This document shows, one piece after another, positions 11,054 through 21,179 of a DNA stretch of 64,000 nt (position 1 is the stretch's first letter; each line of letters starts with the position of its first letter). The position numbers were made by a program, and so were the translations under genes. Under the pieces are notes generated by a model. That model was not told the origin of the DNA, made no database searches, and worked only from the letters and a program-made list of their open reading frames with translations. The DNA comes from Arsenophonus sp052174495 (GTDB taxonomy: Bacteria; Pseudomonadota; Gammaproteobacteria; Enterobacterales; Enterobacteriaceae), in contig JBQMRR010000042.1 of the NCBI GenBank assembly GCA_052174495.1, positions 1 to 64,000 on the forward strand, given 5' to 3'.

Positions 11054-12110
11054 AATGATTATTCCATCAACACATTGCCTAATGTTAGCTTATTTCACTT
11101 ATTTTTTGGCATTTTTTGCTTTTATTACAATTTAGCTAAATTCTTAAGAACTTGAGGCCAATATAATTGGTGTCTTATTAACTTCAGGTTTTACTGATTG
11201 TTTATTAGTTCTTTTATGAACACACCGATACTGAAAGAAACCAATCACCTCATTATCACTTTGCGTCTATTTTCTTACTTAATGCTGATTTGACTGTTGT
11301 ATTTATCGTAAGTTTCTATTGATTAAAATTATCATTTTAATATATTAGCTTTCAATCTGTTTTTGTCAATGATATCTTTAACTGGATGCACTAATCATAG
11401 ATTAGTAAAAATAGTTAATATTAATTATGGCAAATTTTTAGGTTTTAGGTTTGATTACATTTATTATTATCGATTCTCAGATCGGTTGCTTGCGAATAAT
11501 AATGGATATAAAATAATTATTTATATATTACTTATCAATATAATTATTATATTGTTGACAATCTCATTAGAACATAATTTTATAATTAAAAGCCATTTAT
11601 CATAAGATCGATAATTCAACTGTATCACTGAAACAATTATTGGTCTATTATGACCTTTAAGTATTCTTGCTGAATTGATTATATTTATATTTATCTGTCT
11701 TCTTTTTTGTTATTAGAAGATATAAATGCATTATGATTGCTATCATCCAATTGTGTAGTTATTCGTTGGGATTAATGGTTAGTTTTATAGCTTTAGCAGT
11801 ACTGATAGTTAGCACTTTTACATAGTGGTACTTTTACTATTTATTATTTTCGGCAATGCGTTTTATTAGTATACACAGTAGTAGAGAAGGTGAAATTATT
11901 CCGCTAAAAACATTTTATTTGCTATTTTGGCTAGATAATAATTTAGTGGTAATGAACAATTGTAGGGGGAGTTTGTATATGAATATTTACCTTTTTACCA
12001 AAACCTAAGTATTTAATTAACAATATGAATTGCTATTCTAAGAATATTTCTGACTGAGTGGAAAGCTCTATCATTAAATTGATGGAATCATATAGCTTTT
12101 TAAGCTTAAG
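11054..12110 (+). pseudogene. hcaT: Remnant of an HcaT-like MFS transporter
   Basis: No intact frame, but the shifting frames spell an HcaT-type major facilitator protein in order. STHCLMLAYFTYFLAFFAF matches the first membrane segment; EANIIGVLLTSGFTD follows; the stretch at 11363-11605 covers the segment before and around MFS helices 5-6; and the GLLWPLSILAELIIFIF region near 11640 matches a later helix. In E. coli hcaT lies close to suhB, which supports the call. Many stops and shifts make it non-functional. Substrate of the ancestral protein unknown here. Confidence 0.65.
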
Positions 12111-12423
12111 TTGTTTATTTAATTTGAATAAAAGATAAATATTAACCAACTATAACTATGCAAAAAATTTTTTCTTAAAATTAAGAAAACTAACCAATCC
12201 TTATTTCCTCCTATATTATCTAAAAATAATAAGAGTTTTAATATTTTATTAAGAGAGATAAGAACGGATTATTAAAATAAAATTTTGAATGCTTATTTAC
12301 CTAATAAATCTATGCTGAATCACTGCTATTTTGGCAACTACCACAAATTAATAATGATAAAGTAAGCATTAAGACATTATTAACTAAATATAATTATTGA
12401 GTATTATTATTTAATCATATTTA
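12111..12423. other. AT-rich spacer before suhB
   Basis: About 310 bases between the hcaT remnant and the end of suhB. I see no gene, repeat or strong terminator in it. Confidence 0.6.
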
Positions 12424-13227
12424 TTAGCATTTTAATAGTTCGCTTAATTCAGTCTGTATTTCTGTGACTATTTTTTTTACTATCCGTGGACTACCAGCCA
12501 GAAGATTTCCAGATATAAGATAATTATGTCCGCCAACGAAGTCGGTTATAATTCCGCCGGCTTCACGAACTAATAGTTCTCCAGCCATAAAATCCCATGG
12601 TTTTAAGCCTATCTCAAAAAAGCCATCGACACGGCTAGCTGCAACATAAGCTAAATCTAAAGCCGCTGAACCAGTGCGACGAAAATCAGCACATTTTTTA
12701 AATAATTTAGTGATAATATTAATATATGTATCTGAATGTTGTTTCACTTTAAAAGGAAAACCAGTGGCAATAATTGCCCCTTCTAATTCATTATTATTTT
12801 TAATGCGAAGCCGGTAACCGTTTAATTGTGCTCCTTGGCCACGTACTGAAGTAAATAGCTCATTAAGCATAGGATTATAAATAGCGGCGATTTCTGTACG
12901 GTCTTTAATCCGTACTGCGATGGAGACAGCAAAATGAGGGAAGCGTTTAGTAAAATTGCTTGTTCCATCCAATGGATCAATAACCCACTGAATATCTTCA
13001 TTTTTACGAAGTATTTTACCACTTTCTTCCGTAATAATAGTATGATCAGGATAAGATTTTTGAATAGCTTCAATAATGATTTGTTCTGCTTTTTTATCAA
13101 TATTAGTCATAAAATCATTTTGACCTTTCGCTACTATTTCGATAAAGTCAGGTTTTTCATAACTTTTAGCAATAAAGTTACCTGCCTGGCGAGCTGCTCG
13201 TATAGCAATAGTTAGTATTGGATGCAT
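12424..13227 (-). CDS. suhB: Inositol-1-monophosphatase family protein SuhB
   Basis: Mg-dependent inositol monophosphatase fold. In E. coli SuhB is also a factor of the rRNA antitermination complex, which is the more likely reason for retention here. It has 267 residues, as in E. coli. Metal-binding motifs are complete: TEESG near 66-70, WVIDPLDGTSNF near 81-92, and KPWDFMAGELLVREAGG near 210. It is divergent from the trmJ relic, as in the E. coli suhB-trmJ-iscR arrangement. An antisense open frame across its 5' half is a coding shadow, not a gene. Confidence 0.96.
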   Translation of the reverse strand: MHPILTIAIRAARQAGNFIAKSYEKPDFIEIVAKGQNDFMTNIDKKAEQIIIEAIQKSYPDHTIITEESGKILRKNEDIQWVIDPLDGTSNFTKRFPHFAVSIAVRIKDRTEIAAIYNPMLNELFTSVRGQGAQLNGYRLRIKNNNELEGAIIATGFPFKVKQHSDTYINIITKLFKKCADFRRTGSAALDLAYVAASRVDGFFEIGLKPWDFMAGELLVREAGGIITDFVGGHNYLISGNLLAGSPRIVKKIVTEIQTELSELLKC

Positions 13228-13352
13228 AGATTATTTCCACTTGAATGTTAAAGAATAAGAATTAAGCCAATTCAGTATTATAATATAGATTCGTCATCAT
13301 GAATATAATTGCAGTAAGATAGTCTGATAACTAACACCAAATAAAGATAATC

Positions 13353-14085
13353 ATGGTGAAAAATATTCACGCATCATTTTTGTTGAAACTCCGTATACCG
13401 GAAATATAAGCTCAACTGCCCGTATGATAAAAACAATGGAACTAATTAATTTGTATTTAGTTAATCCTCTTACTATTGCTGGATTCGTAAGCTGTCGCAT
13501 TATCTGTTATCGGTAGTGATATTATTGATCAAACTACTATTGTAGAAACAATAGATTAAGCTTTGCTTGGATATAGTCTGGTAATTGGAACGAGTATGCG
13601 GGTTCGTACGTTATCATAGCCACAGATAACGTCTAGATAATATGGCAAAAACCATCAGTCAGGTAATAAATTTTCTGGTGGCTATCATTTTTCCGCGAAT
13701 ATGTTAGTCTAACAAATAAAGAACTACAGAAATCTCAATATCATCTTTATATTTCAACAAACCCTAAATATAGCTTACTTAATTTAGTAATTGCTGTTAA
13801 ATTAATCAGTTATAAATTCGTATGGCATACCTAGCAATAAATAAAAAATTCTCATTAAAGAATAATGATAGGGTATAATACCCCCCTCAATTGAAGATAT
13901 TGAACGTTTTTACATTTATCTTGAAATAACACTCAATATATCTCGATTTATCAGAAAGCATCACCCTCGACAAATTATGAATAAATTGCGATGTTTATTT
14001 ACTCGAGCGCGCCCTAAAATGCAAGAACTCCATATTTTGCATAGCATTCTCAGATTAATTGAAAACGGCATAAGTAATAGTTGAG
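13353..14085 (+). pseudogene. trmJ: Remnant of tRNA Cm32/Um32 methyltransferase
   Basis: Broken relic of TrmJ, a SPOUT methyltransferase that 2'-O-methylates position 32 of tRNAs. After a frameshift just inside the start the sequence reads IIFVETPYTGNISSTARMIK and LINLYLVNPLTIAG. Later, in other frames, come a segment resembling the NEELQKCHYH motif and a C-terminal piece like YPLVDDLERFY, then NKLRCLFTRARP. Length and order match the full gene. Position between suhB and the iscR relic is the E. coli order. A GGGTATAATACCCCCC tract lies near 13871-13886. Confidence 0.85.
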
Positions 14086-14093
14086 TAAATTAA

Positions 14094-14541
14094 ACTATAT
14101 TAACAAAGATTCCCGCTTTACTTGAAAAGCAATTTATTAGGAACCTCTCTATAATTTTAATTGTTATGCTTAAAACAACAATCACTTCTAAATCAAATAA
14201 TTTGACAAATAAACAGACTTACACCAAAAATTTTACTCATCCATCATTTTAATTACTTGATATAACTGCTCAAATTTTAAACGTAAAATTCCTTATCAAT
14301 AACTCTATAATTAACCTAACCTTATTAGAGGATTGTGAGTAATTTTATGGTTGCCGGCAAAGGTTTCGTGCTAGATTGCTCAATCTAAAAAAAGAATAGA
14401 TTTTTTATTGATCATTAGTTAAAAAAACGGCTAATGCACTCTGCATTAAACTCTTTAAGAATCTCATTGCTCGCATGACCCTGTCGATCTTAGATAATTA
14501 AGACCACAATGTCTTCATGGTTAAGAAATTAAATCGTTTTT
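14094..14541 (-). mobile_element. IS1595-like relic, 3' half of split copy A
   Basis: Matches the left part of the intact-length sister copy at 20085-21105, starting with an ACTATATTAACAAAG terminal repeat and sharing the CACTCTGCATTAAACTCTTTAA segment. The other half lies at 16262-16873; the two halves add up to the length of the sister copy, so about 1.7 kb was inserted between them. See the sister copy for the family assignment. Confidence 0.6.
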
Positions 14542-16262
14542 TTAAGAAAGAACCAAAAGTTATTTATTTTTTGATAAAACAGATAGGAATTAATTTATTT
14601 AGTATATTGTAAGTTAAACTTTTATTAGAGTGTATATTCTTTAATCTAATGCTCTAATTTTAAAAATATTAACCCTAGAGAGTTAGGGTTAATAGTCATC
14701 GGTTTTTTCATTTTATGCATTTTTATTAACAATTCTATTTCCTGTTTACCAGGCTGAGCGTTGATAAACGTAGACTGTTGCCATACAGAATGCATTTACT
14801 TATACCTGTCAGTAAGAATTCTTTTATCATAATAGCGAACCTAGTTTTTCTAGTTTTTTACAAGCCGTTATTATCTCCAGTGCCTTATAGATCTTCAGTA
14901 ATAATATGCTTTGTTTACGATTCGATCGTAACCATTATACACACCATCTTAACATGCCTAGCTAGCCAAAATATTTCTAATATAGAATCCGAGGTATTTC
15001 ATACTATGTCAGAATTCTCTTTTGTCTTTTTAATGAAGTGCACGTTGCAGTAACGTCCTCATACTGTAACTTTAACTAACACTGCCACTGCTTCCTGAAG
15101 CGGATACGCCAAAGAGAAAGAAAATACTGGAATCTATCAGGTTATCACTGTGATGCATAACCCGAATAGTATCATCTCGCAGATTTCTTCAACCTCTCTT
15201 TTTTGAAGAATTGCTTACGCTATATAACATCTTTAATATCTAAACTGCTGAACGAGTGATGGAGAGATGAATAGACAGATGTTGATTCAGTTATTAACCA
15301 CAAGCATATAAGCCATACAATATAGCATTTAATACCTTGTTTTCATATCACTGCAGCATAGCTTGTATAGCGACGAAAACAGAAAATTGAGTATTCAAAA
15401 ACCAGTTATTTTGAAAAAGCTAAAGAAGATGAGGGATAATAAAATAATGTATTGCTAATTGCACTTGGGTAAAATGTAAAGCTGCTCTGCTAACTACTTA
15501 GTCGGTAGTTTTAATATCATATAGACTACAGATTTTTGATTTATAGCTTTGCAAAAAAACGTCGATAGAAATAATTTAGGATAGACACAACAGTAGTGCT
15601 AGGGCCAGCTACACCCCATAGATAAGTACCACAATAAAGTATTTGTTCAACAGATAGACGAATCTACGAGTTGATACTTTCATCATATTTTTAAGAAAAT
15701 TATTTTAATCGTCATCCTGTTCGCATTCGTTAAATTTATTAGGCAAGCCATCTTTGTGTTTGTTCTAGGAGAAAAGAAGATAGGAATCATTATTTATCTC
15801 TCTATAGTAATGAATTTATCGGAAAGCATAGTTCAGTTATACCTCCCCCCTCAATCCAGTCGTATTTAGAATTATTAACTTAGGTCTAGGCTGTTGCTCA
15901 AAACCTAGAATAATCGTGATTAGTGGCGAATAATATTATATGTCTAGAAAAATTGGAACCGAAAGTCCGGATTCATTATTGTATACCCTCTTTTATATAT
16001 TATAAAAAATTCAATCTGTCTGTTATTATTAATTTTAAAAAGAGGGGGGAGATCAAAGCGTTTCGAATAATCAGGTAGTGTAACACATAAATCGCGTATT
16101 ATCTTCCTGATTTACCAATTCCTACTTTCTAGGAGACTTATTCCGGGCCATCTGACTGAATTATTAAAAATTAACATATTACAGAATAAAGACAGTATTC
16201 AGATCATTAACATTCTGAATCAACCTAATTATAGTTGCCCCACTCAACCAATATGGGTGCTG
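14542..16262. mobile_element. Unidentified 1.7-kb insert splitting an IS1595-like relic
   Basis: DNA present in copy A but absent from sister copy B. CGTTTTT occurs at both edges (14535 and 16263), a possible target duplication, though it is low-complexity. Inside are a hairpin ATTAACCCTA/TAGGGTTAAT (14668-14693) and an exact ten-base inverted pair CTCCCCCCTC (15843-15852) and GAGGGGGGAG (16042-16051). The longest open stretch, 91 codons at 14778-15053, resembles nothing I know. I could not assign a transposase family; probably another dead mobile element. Confidence 0.4.
14668..14693. terminator. Hairpin, possible terminator relic
   Basis: Perfect ten-base arms ATTAACCCTA and TAGGGTTAAT around a six-base loop, with GGTTTTTT a few bases downstream on the plus strand. 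It sits inside the unidentified insert, so it may belong to that element. Confidence 0.35.
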
Positions 16263-16873
16263 CGTTTTTCCTTTTATTCCTCCTATCCCGCGTTTTCTAT
16301 GTTTTCTATGTAGAATAGAATGTTTTTTAAATGATTTATGAAAAAATGTTTTGTCGAATCAATAATACCACTTAGGCACTAATATTGGCTATTACCGCTC
16401 AAGAAAGAAAAATAGTGATGCCATCTAAATACTGGCTTTAAAATTAATGCCTATTTGTTTTGCTAACTCTCGTAAAAGTAAACTATTCAACATACATCGC
16501 AGATAACTAAACCATTTATTTTGTGATGTAGTTTTATCAAAAAACCTCCAATAAACTTGTTAAATCTTTTCCTGCAATTAAGAATTTTAGAAAATATAGC
16601 TATAAACATAATGATTATTTTCTATAGCAAGTAATATTCTTACTATAACAATTTTGACAGGCTAAGTAGAATAAGTTGCTTTAATGCATAAATCGATATA
16701 ATTCGATAGATTGTCTTTGATACAACTAATCAGATAAAGCTTTCATGTTAGAATAAACTGACAAAAGAATCCCTTTGATCTTATGACTCTTTATTTTTCA
16801 TGGCAACTTCTTCTCTAATAGCGAAAATCCTTCATATATAGGATTTTCTACCAATAACCTTTGCTAACATAGT
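16262..16873 (-). mobile_element. IS1595-like relic, 5' half of split copy A
   Basis: Matches the right half of the sister copy at 20085-21105 (TATTCCTCCTATCCCGCG, AATAATACCACTTA and ATTCAACATACAT segments) and ends in a repeat TTGCTAACATAGTC that is the inverse of the left terminus. Together with 14094-14541 it makes one complete but dead element lying between the trmJ and iscR relics. Confidence 0.6.
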
Positions 16874-16949
16874 CGTAAATTACCAGTTTAAATAGTTGAT
16901 TAAAGTACTCAGAAATGGCAGAATTTTATCATAACTATAGAGACATATC

Positions 16950-17400
16950 ATGAGATTCACATCTAAAAGATGCTATGCAGTAAACAGCTACTCTAGATGC
17001 AGTATTACATTCAAAGACAGGATCTGTTCCATTGATTGATATATCGAAATGGGAAGGGATTTCACTTTCTCATCTTGAGCAACTTTTTTCTAAACTTCAT
17101 AAAACGAACTACTTAGCAGTGTTCGGAGACTTGGCCGGATATTTATTAGGTCGAAAAGAAAAAATATTTTTATCGCTTAAGTTACTTTTGCTGCTGATGA
17201 ATCTGTTTGTGCAACTCACTGTTAGGGAAGAAAAAGAACATCAAGATAAAGAGCGTTATTTAACTCACGCGCCATGATACGATTTAAACAACCGTATTAA
17301 CAGTTTTTTAGCAAAATTAGCTTAGAGAAATTCGTTAATGATCAATAAGTACAAAAAATTACTTATTATTAAAATGATGATAAATACTATCTAAAAGGAA
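16950..17400 (+). pseudogene. iscR: Remnant of the Fe-S cluster regulator IscR
   Basis: Broken Rrf2-family repressor directly upstream of iscS, as in E. coli. ATG at 16950 opens MRFTSKRCYAV, and after a shift the frame at 17032-17277 reads IDISKWEGISLSHLEQLFSK, the IscR helix-turn-helix. A GYLLGRKE-type wing follows, and YDLNNRINSFLAKISLEK appears in another frame near the end. The three cluster-ligand cysteines are not recoverable. Without IscR, autoregulation of iscS is lost. Confidence 0.85.
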
Positions 17401-17517
17401 CTTATCAACTTGAATCTATTATTAATATACAAGCATAAACTGAATGATTCTAAAATAGAATAATTGTAAATTATAAAAATTATAAGACGTTTTTGTCTTA
17501 TTGGAGCTAATGAGTTA

Positions 17518-18690
17518 ATGAAACTACCGATTTATTTAGACTATTCGGCGACCACACCGGTTGATCCTCGTGTTGCTGAAAAAATGATGAAGTGTATGAC
17601 GATGGATGGAAATTTTGGTAATCCATCATCTCGCTCTCATAGTTTTGGCTGGCAAGCTGAGGAGGCTGTTGATATTGCGCGAAATCAGATTGCTGAATTA
17701 GTTAATGCGGATTCGCGCGAGATTGTCTTTACTTCAGGATCAACTGAATCAAATAACTTAGCTATAAAAGGTATTGCCAACTTCTATCAAAAAAAAGGTA
17801 ATCATATAATTACCTGTAAAACTGAACATAAAGCGGTTTTGGATACTTGTTTTCAACTTGAGCGTAAAGGTTTTGAAGTGACTTATCTGTCACCACAAAA
17901 TACTGGTCTTATTGATTTACATGAACTTGAAGCGGCTATCCGTGATAATACAATTTTAGTTTCTATCATGCATGTTAATAACGAGATTGGTATCATTCAA
18001 GATATTTTCTCTATTGGCAAACTTTGCCGCAACCAAGGAATTTTTTTTCATGTTGATGCGACCCAAGCAGTCGGTAAAATACCGATTGATTTGAGTGAAC
18101 TTAAAGTTGATTTAATGTCTTTTTCAGCACATAAACTGTATGGACCCATGGGAATAGGTGCACTCTATGTGTGTTCTAAACCCCGTATTCAACTTGAAGC
18201 TCAACAACATGGTGGTGGTCATGAACGAGGGATTCGCTCAGGAACATTACCTGTCCATCAAATTGTAGGAATGGGTGAAGCTTATCGTATTGCTAAAGCA
18301 GAAATGTCGGTAGAGTCTAATAGACTATACGCTTTACGCCAACGTTTATGGAATGGCATTAAAAATATTGAAGAAGTTTATCTTAATGGTGATCTGATAA
18401 ATTGCGCACCTCATATTCTGAATGTCAGTTTTAACTACTTTAAAGGTGAATTTTTGATTATGGCACTTAAAGATTTGGCTGTCTCATCAGGTTCCGCATG
18501 TACATCAGCAAGCCTCGAGTCTTCATATGTACTAAGAGCATTAGGAATAAATGATGAGTTAGCACATAGTTCTATTCGTTTTTCGTTTGGTCGCTTCACG
18601 ACAGAAGAAGAAATTGATTATGCCATCAAGGTAACCTCTAATGCGATAGATCGACTGCGTAATTTTTATCCTATATTTGGAGATCTATAA
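17518..18690 (+). CDS. iscS: Cysteine desulfurase, C-terminal tail lost
   Basis: PLP enzyme that takes sulfur from cysteine as a persulfide and passes it to IscU for Fe-S clusters or to TusA, ThiI and others for tRNA thiolation. Catalytic parts are intact: TEHKAV near 104, HVDATQ, the PLP lysine in SFSAHKLYGP near 206, and the persulfide cysteine in SSGSACTSAS near 328. It has 390 residues against 404 in E. coli. A frameshift just before the end makes it stop at 18690. The original tail is still readable one frame over (18686-18733) as YK-stop-DVDLNSIE-stop-AHH, matching YKQGVDLNSIEWAHH. That tail helps bind IscU, and iscU next door is dead. With mnmA intact, retention for tRNA thiolation is the likeliest explanation. 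Confidence 0.95.
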   Translation: MKLPIYLDYSATTPVDPRVAEKMMKCMTMDGNFGNPSSRSHSFGWQAEEAVDIARNQIAELVNADSREIVFTSGSTESNNLAIKGIANFYQKKGNHIITCKTEHKAVLDTCFQLERKGFEVTYLSPQNTGLIDLHELEAAIRDNTILVSIMHVNNEIGIIQDIFSIGKLCRNQGIFFHVDATQAVGKIPIDLSELKVDLMSFSAHKLYGPMGIGALYVCSKPRIQLEAQQHGGGHERGIRSGTLPVHQIVGMGEAYRIAKAEMSVESNRLYALRQRLWNGIKNIEEVYLNGDLINCAPHILNVSFNYFKGEFLIMALKDLAVSSGSACTSASLESSYVLRALGINDELAHSSIRFSFGRFTTEEEIDYAIKVTSNAIDRLRNFYPIFGDL

Positions 18691-18765
18691 GTAGGATGTG
18701 GATCTTAATAGCATTGAATGAGCTCATCATTAATAGATGAGTAGACGGTTTTATGAGTTTACAAT

Positions 18766-19070
18766 ATGACATATAGTAAGAAAGTGATTAATCATTATAA
18801 AAAATCCACATATCCATAGGATATGATAATGATAATCTAATGCTGAAATTGGGAATAGATATTGGTCTGAGTAGCTTCTTCTGGTTACATCATGAAGATT
18901 AAGATAAAAATTAATGACACAAGCATTATCGAAGATGTCAATTTTAAAACTTATGGCTGCAGTTTGGCAATTTTAGTTCATTAGTAATATAAAGAATGCA
19001 AGGTAAGACACTGAATGGTGAAGATTATAAGACATCTTTCTTTTAAAAAAAAGAGAGTGTCTTATACTCT
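18766..19070 (+). pseudogene. iscU: Remnant of the Fe-S scaffold IscU
   Basis: Begins 33 bases after the ancestral iscS stop. ATG 18766 opens MTYSKKVINHYK, as in IscU (MAYSEKVIDHYE). After shifts the line IKINDTSIIEDVNFKTYGC follows, matching the region before the second cluster cysteine, and QGKTLN is recognisable near 19000. Stops, shifts and missing segments make it non-functional. The downstream iscA-hscBA-fdx genes are absent; an IS256 relic begins at about 19.12 kb. Confidence 0.85.
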
Positions 19071-19118
19071 CTTGTAACCAGACCTCACCCCCAACAAAGC
19101 TCAGCATTAATTTTCGGC

Positions 19119-19955
19119 GGGATCCCTTTAAGAAGTAAATCCAGTGTATTAGCTATTTTATATAGAAAACAACATTGACACTTCGTGTCCAGGAATATTT
19201 TTACCATTCCATTACAAAAACCAAAGCACTATCTCCTATAGTAGGCCTGAAGATACAATTAAAATAAGTTTGCTTTTGACTCTTGATAATTATCTTCGAG
19301 CGCAATGAGCTCCTTATATACATGTGCAGTATACCGCCTTTACCCAGAAGGTAAAGGCTATCATCTTACCTGATAGAAACCAGCATATATCATCAGCCAA
19401 GTAATAAATATAGCAAGTATCGCTTAAATTACGTAGATATAATTTCCTATGCTATTCAAGCCATTGCTATTTTAATTTACTAAAGTTATTCTTAAAGAGA
19501 CTATGCCTCTTTTCCAATAAGAGGCACTCATAGAGCAAAACTTCGTAAAATCATCGATAGTATCCGTATAATACGGATTGTAGAAACTCTTTGATGTTTT
19601 TATACCTTTAAAATAAAGCGGCAACAATAAGTTTGCTAAACCATATTCCATTACTGCTTTGCAATTCCTGACCTTAAGCGCTTTAATCTCAAGATGGCCC
19701 TTATCTATCTGTATACGTTCGCTGCGACAAATAACGGTTAATAAATGACGGTATGCGCTCCGTCGATAAAAGGCGGCTTTCAAGTATGTTATTGCAATAT
19801 AGATTCGAACTTTAGCCTAAACAGCGGCGCCTATTAGCTTATCTAGCATCATTACGGATGCATTTATGTAATGTTATTGATAGCATTTAGAAAATTAATC
19901 AGGAGAGGATACGCCAGTTTTTCTGAAATTCCATATACTAGAAATAATTATAAGC
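19119..19955 (-). mobile_element. IS256-family relic, left-truncated
   Basis: Starts abruptly at GGGATCCC (19119-19126), which adjoins the TTTAAGAAGTAAATCC stretch found inside full-length copies, and runs to the right end (CCATATACTAGAAATAATTA). About 0.84 kb. The 103-codon open stretch at 19472-19783 on the minus strand is a surviving piece of the N-terminal transposase region, not a gene. Confidence 0.7.
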
Positions 19956-20084
19956 TTCCTATTGCTTTGCTAACTAATCTGAAAATGATAAATTATATAC
20001 ACTGCAATAGGCAATTATAATTAATGCTCCTTATCAATCTTCAAAATATCCTTCGAAAAGGGATGAATATATACGGCTATGTTA

Positions 20085-21105
20085 ACAAAGGTTTGTTACT
20101 TTTCTCGCAGAGCAATTTTTAGCCACGACTGTATTTCAATTGTTGTGGTTTTAAATAATCTATTTTAGACCAGATAATTCAGTAAATAAACAATTCTACA
20201 CCATCAATCTAACTTACTACTCAGACATATTTTTAATTAGGTGATGTAATCATTTACATTTTAAAAATAAAATTTCTTACCAATAACCTTTTAGTTACCT
20301 AACCTTATTTAGGGGATAGTGACTAATTTTATACTTGTTAGCAAAGGTTTTGTACGATTTTACTCTATCTAAATAAAGGATGGACTCTTTATCAATAATT
20401 TGATCAATAAAACGGATAACACACTCTGCATTAAACTCTTTAAAAATCTCATCGCTTACATGATCTCTTATAATCTTGAACAATTAAGACCATGATTCGT
20501 TTTTTCTTTTTATCTCCTCCTTTCCCGCGCATTTCTAGCTTTCCTGTGTAGGAAATAATCATTCTCTTTAAAAAAAGAAAAGAATATTTTGTTTACTTCA
20601 ATAATACCACTTAATGCACTTAAGTTGACTGTTTCTGCTGAATCAAAGAGCAGTGATGCAATCTAAACGCTGTTTTAAAAATTAATACCTATTTATTTCG
20701 CTGACTCCTATGAAGTAAAGGTATTCAACATACATTGAAGATAATTAAACTATTTATCTTTATGATTTAGCTTCGCTAGAAGGCTTGCAGTAAGATTATT
20801 AAATATTTTCCTGGAATTCAGGAATTTTGTGAATAATATCACTGTAATCCTAATGATCTCTCTAGCGCTTACATATTCACTATAATAATATCTGGCAGAT
20901 TTAAAGTGGAATGAGTTATTTCAATACATAGATCAACATCATCTGATAGATTGTTGACAAGCCAAGTAATGAGACGAAGTTTTATATTGGTAGGGAGCAA
21001 GAAAGTAATCCATTTAATCTGTATTAGTGTTTGCTTTTCAAGGTAACTGCTGTAGTAAAAATTCTTTTATAATAGAATTGATTTCTACCAATAATATTTA
21101 TCAAT
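20085..21105 (-). mobile_element. IS1595-like insertion sequence relic (copy B)
   Basis: About 1.02 kb, with terminal repeat GGCTATGTTAACAAAGG at the left. The minus strand carries a decayed transposase: LSGIIEVNKIFF-like (DDE domain start), KARNAR, then at 20483-20295 an open stretch with ILYLDRVKSYKTFANKYKI, and NYL near the end. The order resembles the IS1595/ISXO2-like DDE transposases (LSGIVE.DE.FF, then a SYKTFA-type block). The family call is from pattern memory and only moderately sure. A second copy is split at 14094-16873. Confidence 0.5.
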
Positions 21106-21112
21106 ATACTAA

Positions 21113-21170
21113 AACTTTTTATGGTATCTCATCTCTCTATTCTTAAAATTATTCGCAAAACCAGATTACC
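21113..21170 (-). mobile_element. IS256 end fragment, head-to-head with next copy
   Basis: TTTTTATGGTATCTCATCTC and what follows match the N-terminal end of minus-oriented IS256 copies, but the sequence switches within tens of bases to the opposite orientation at about 21180. Confidence 0.55.
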
Positions 21171-21179
21171 TATGCTCCA

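Noticed and set aside
12934..13215. Plus-strand frame antisense to suhB
   Set aside because: Shadow of the suhB coding frame; no ribosome site and no family match.
17032..17277. 81-codon frame as a small regulator
   Set aside because: It is the helix-turn-helix part of IscR after a frameshift; the gene start at 16950 and its end lie in other frames.
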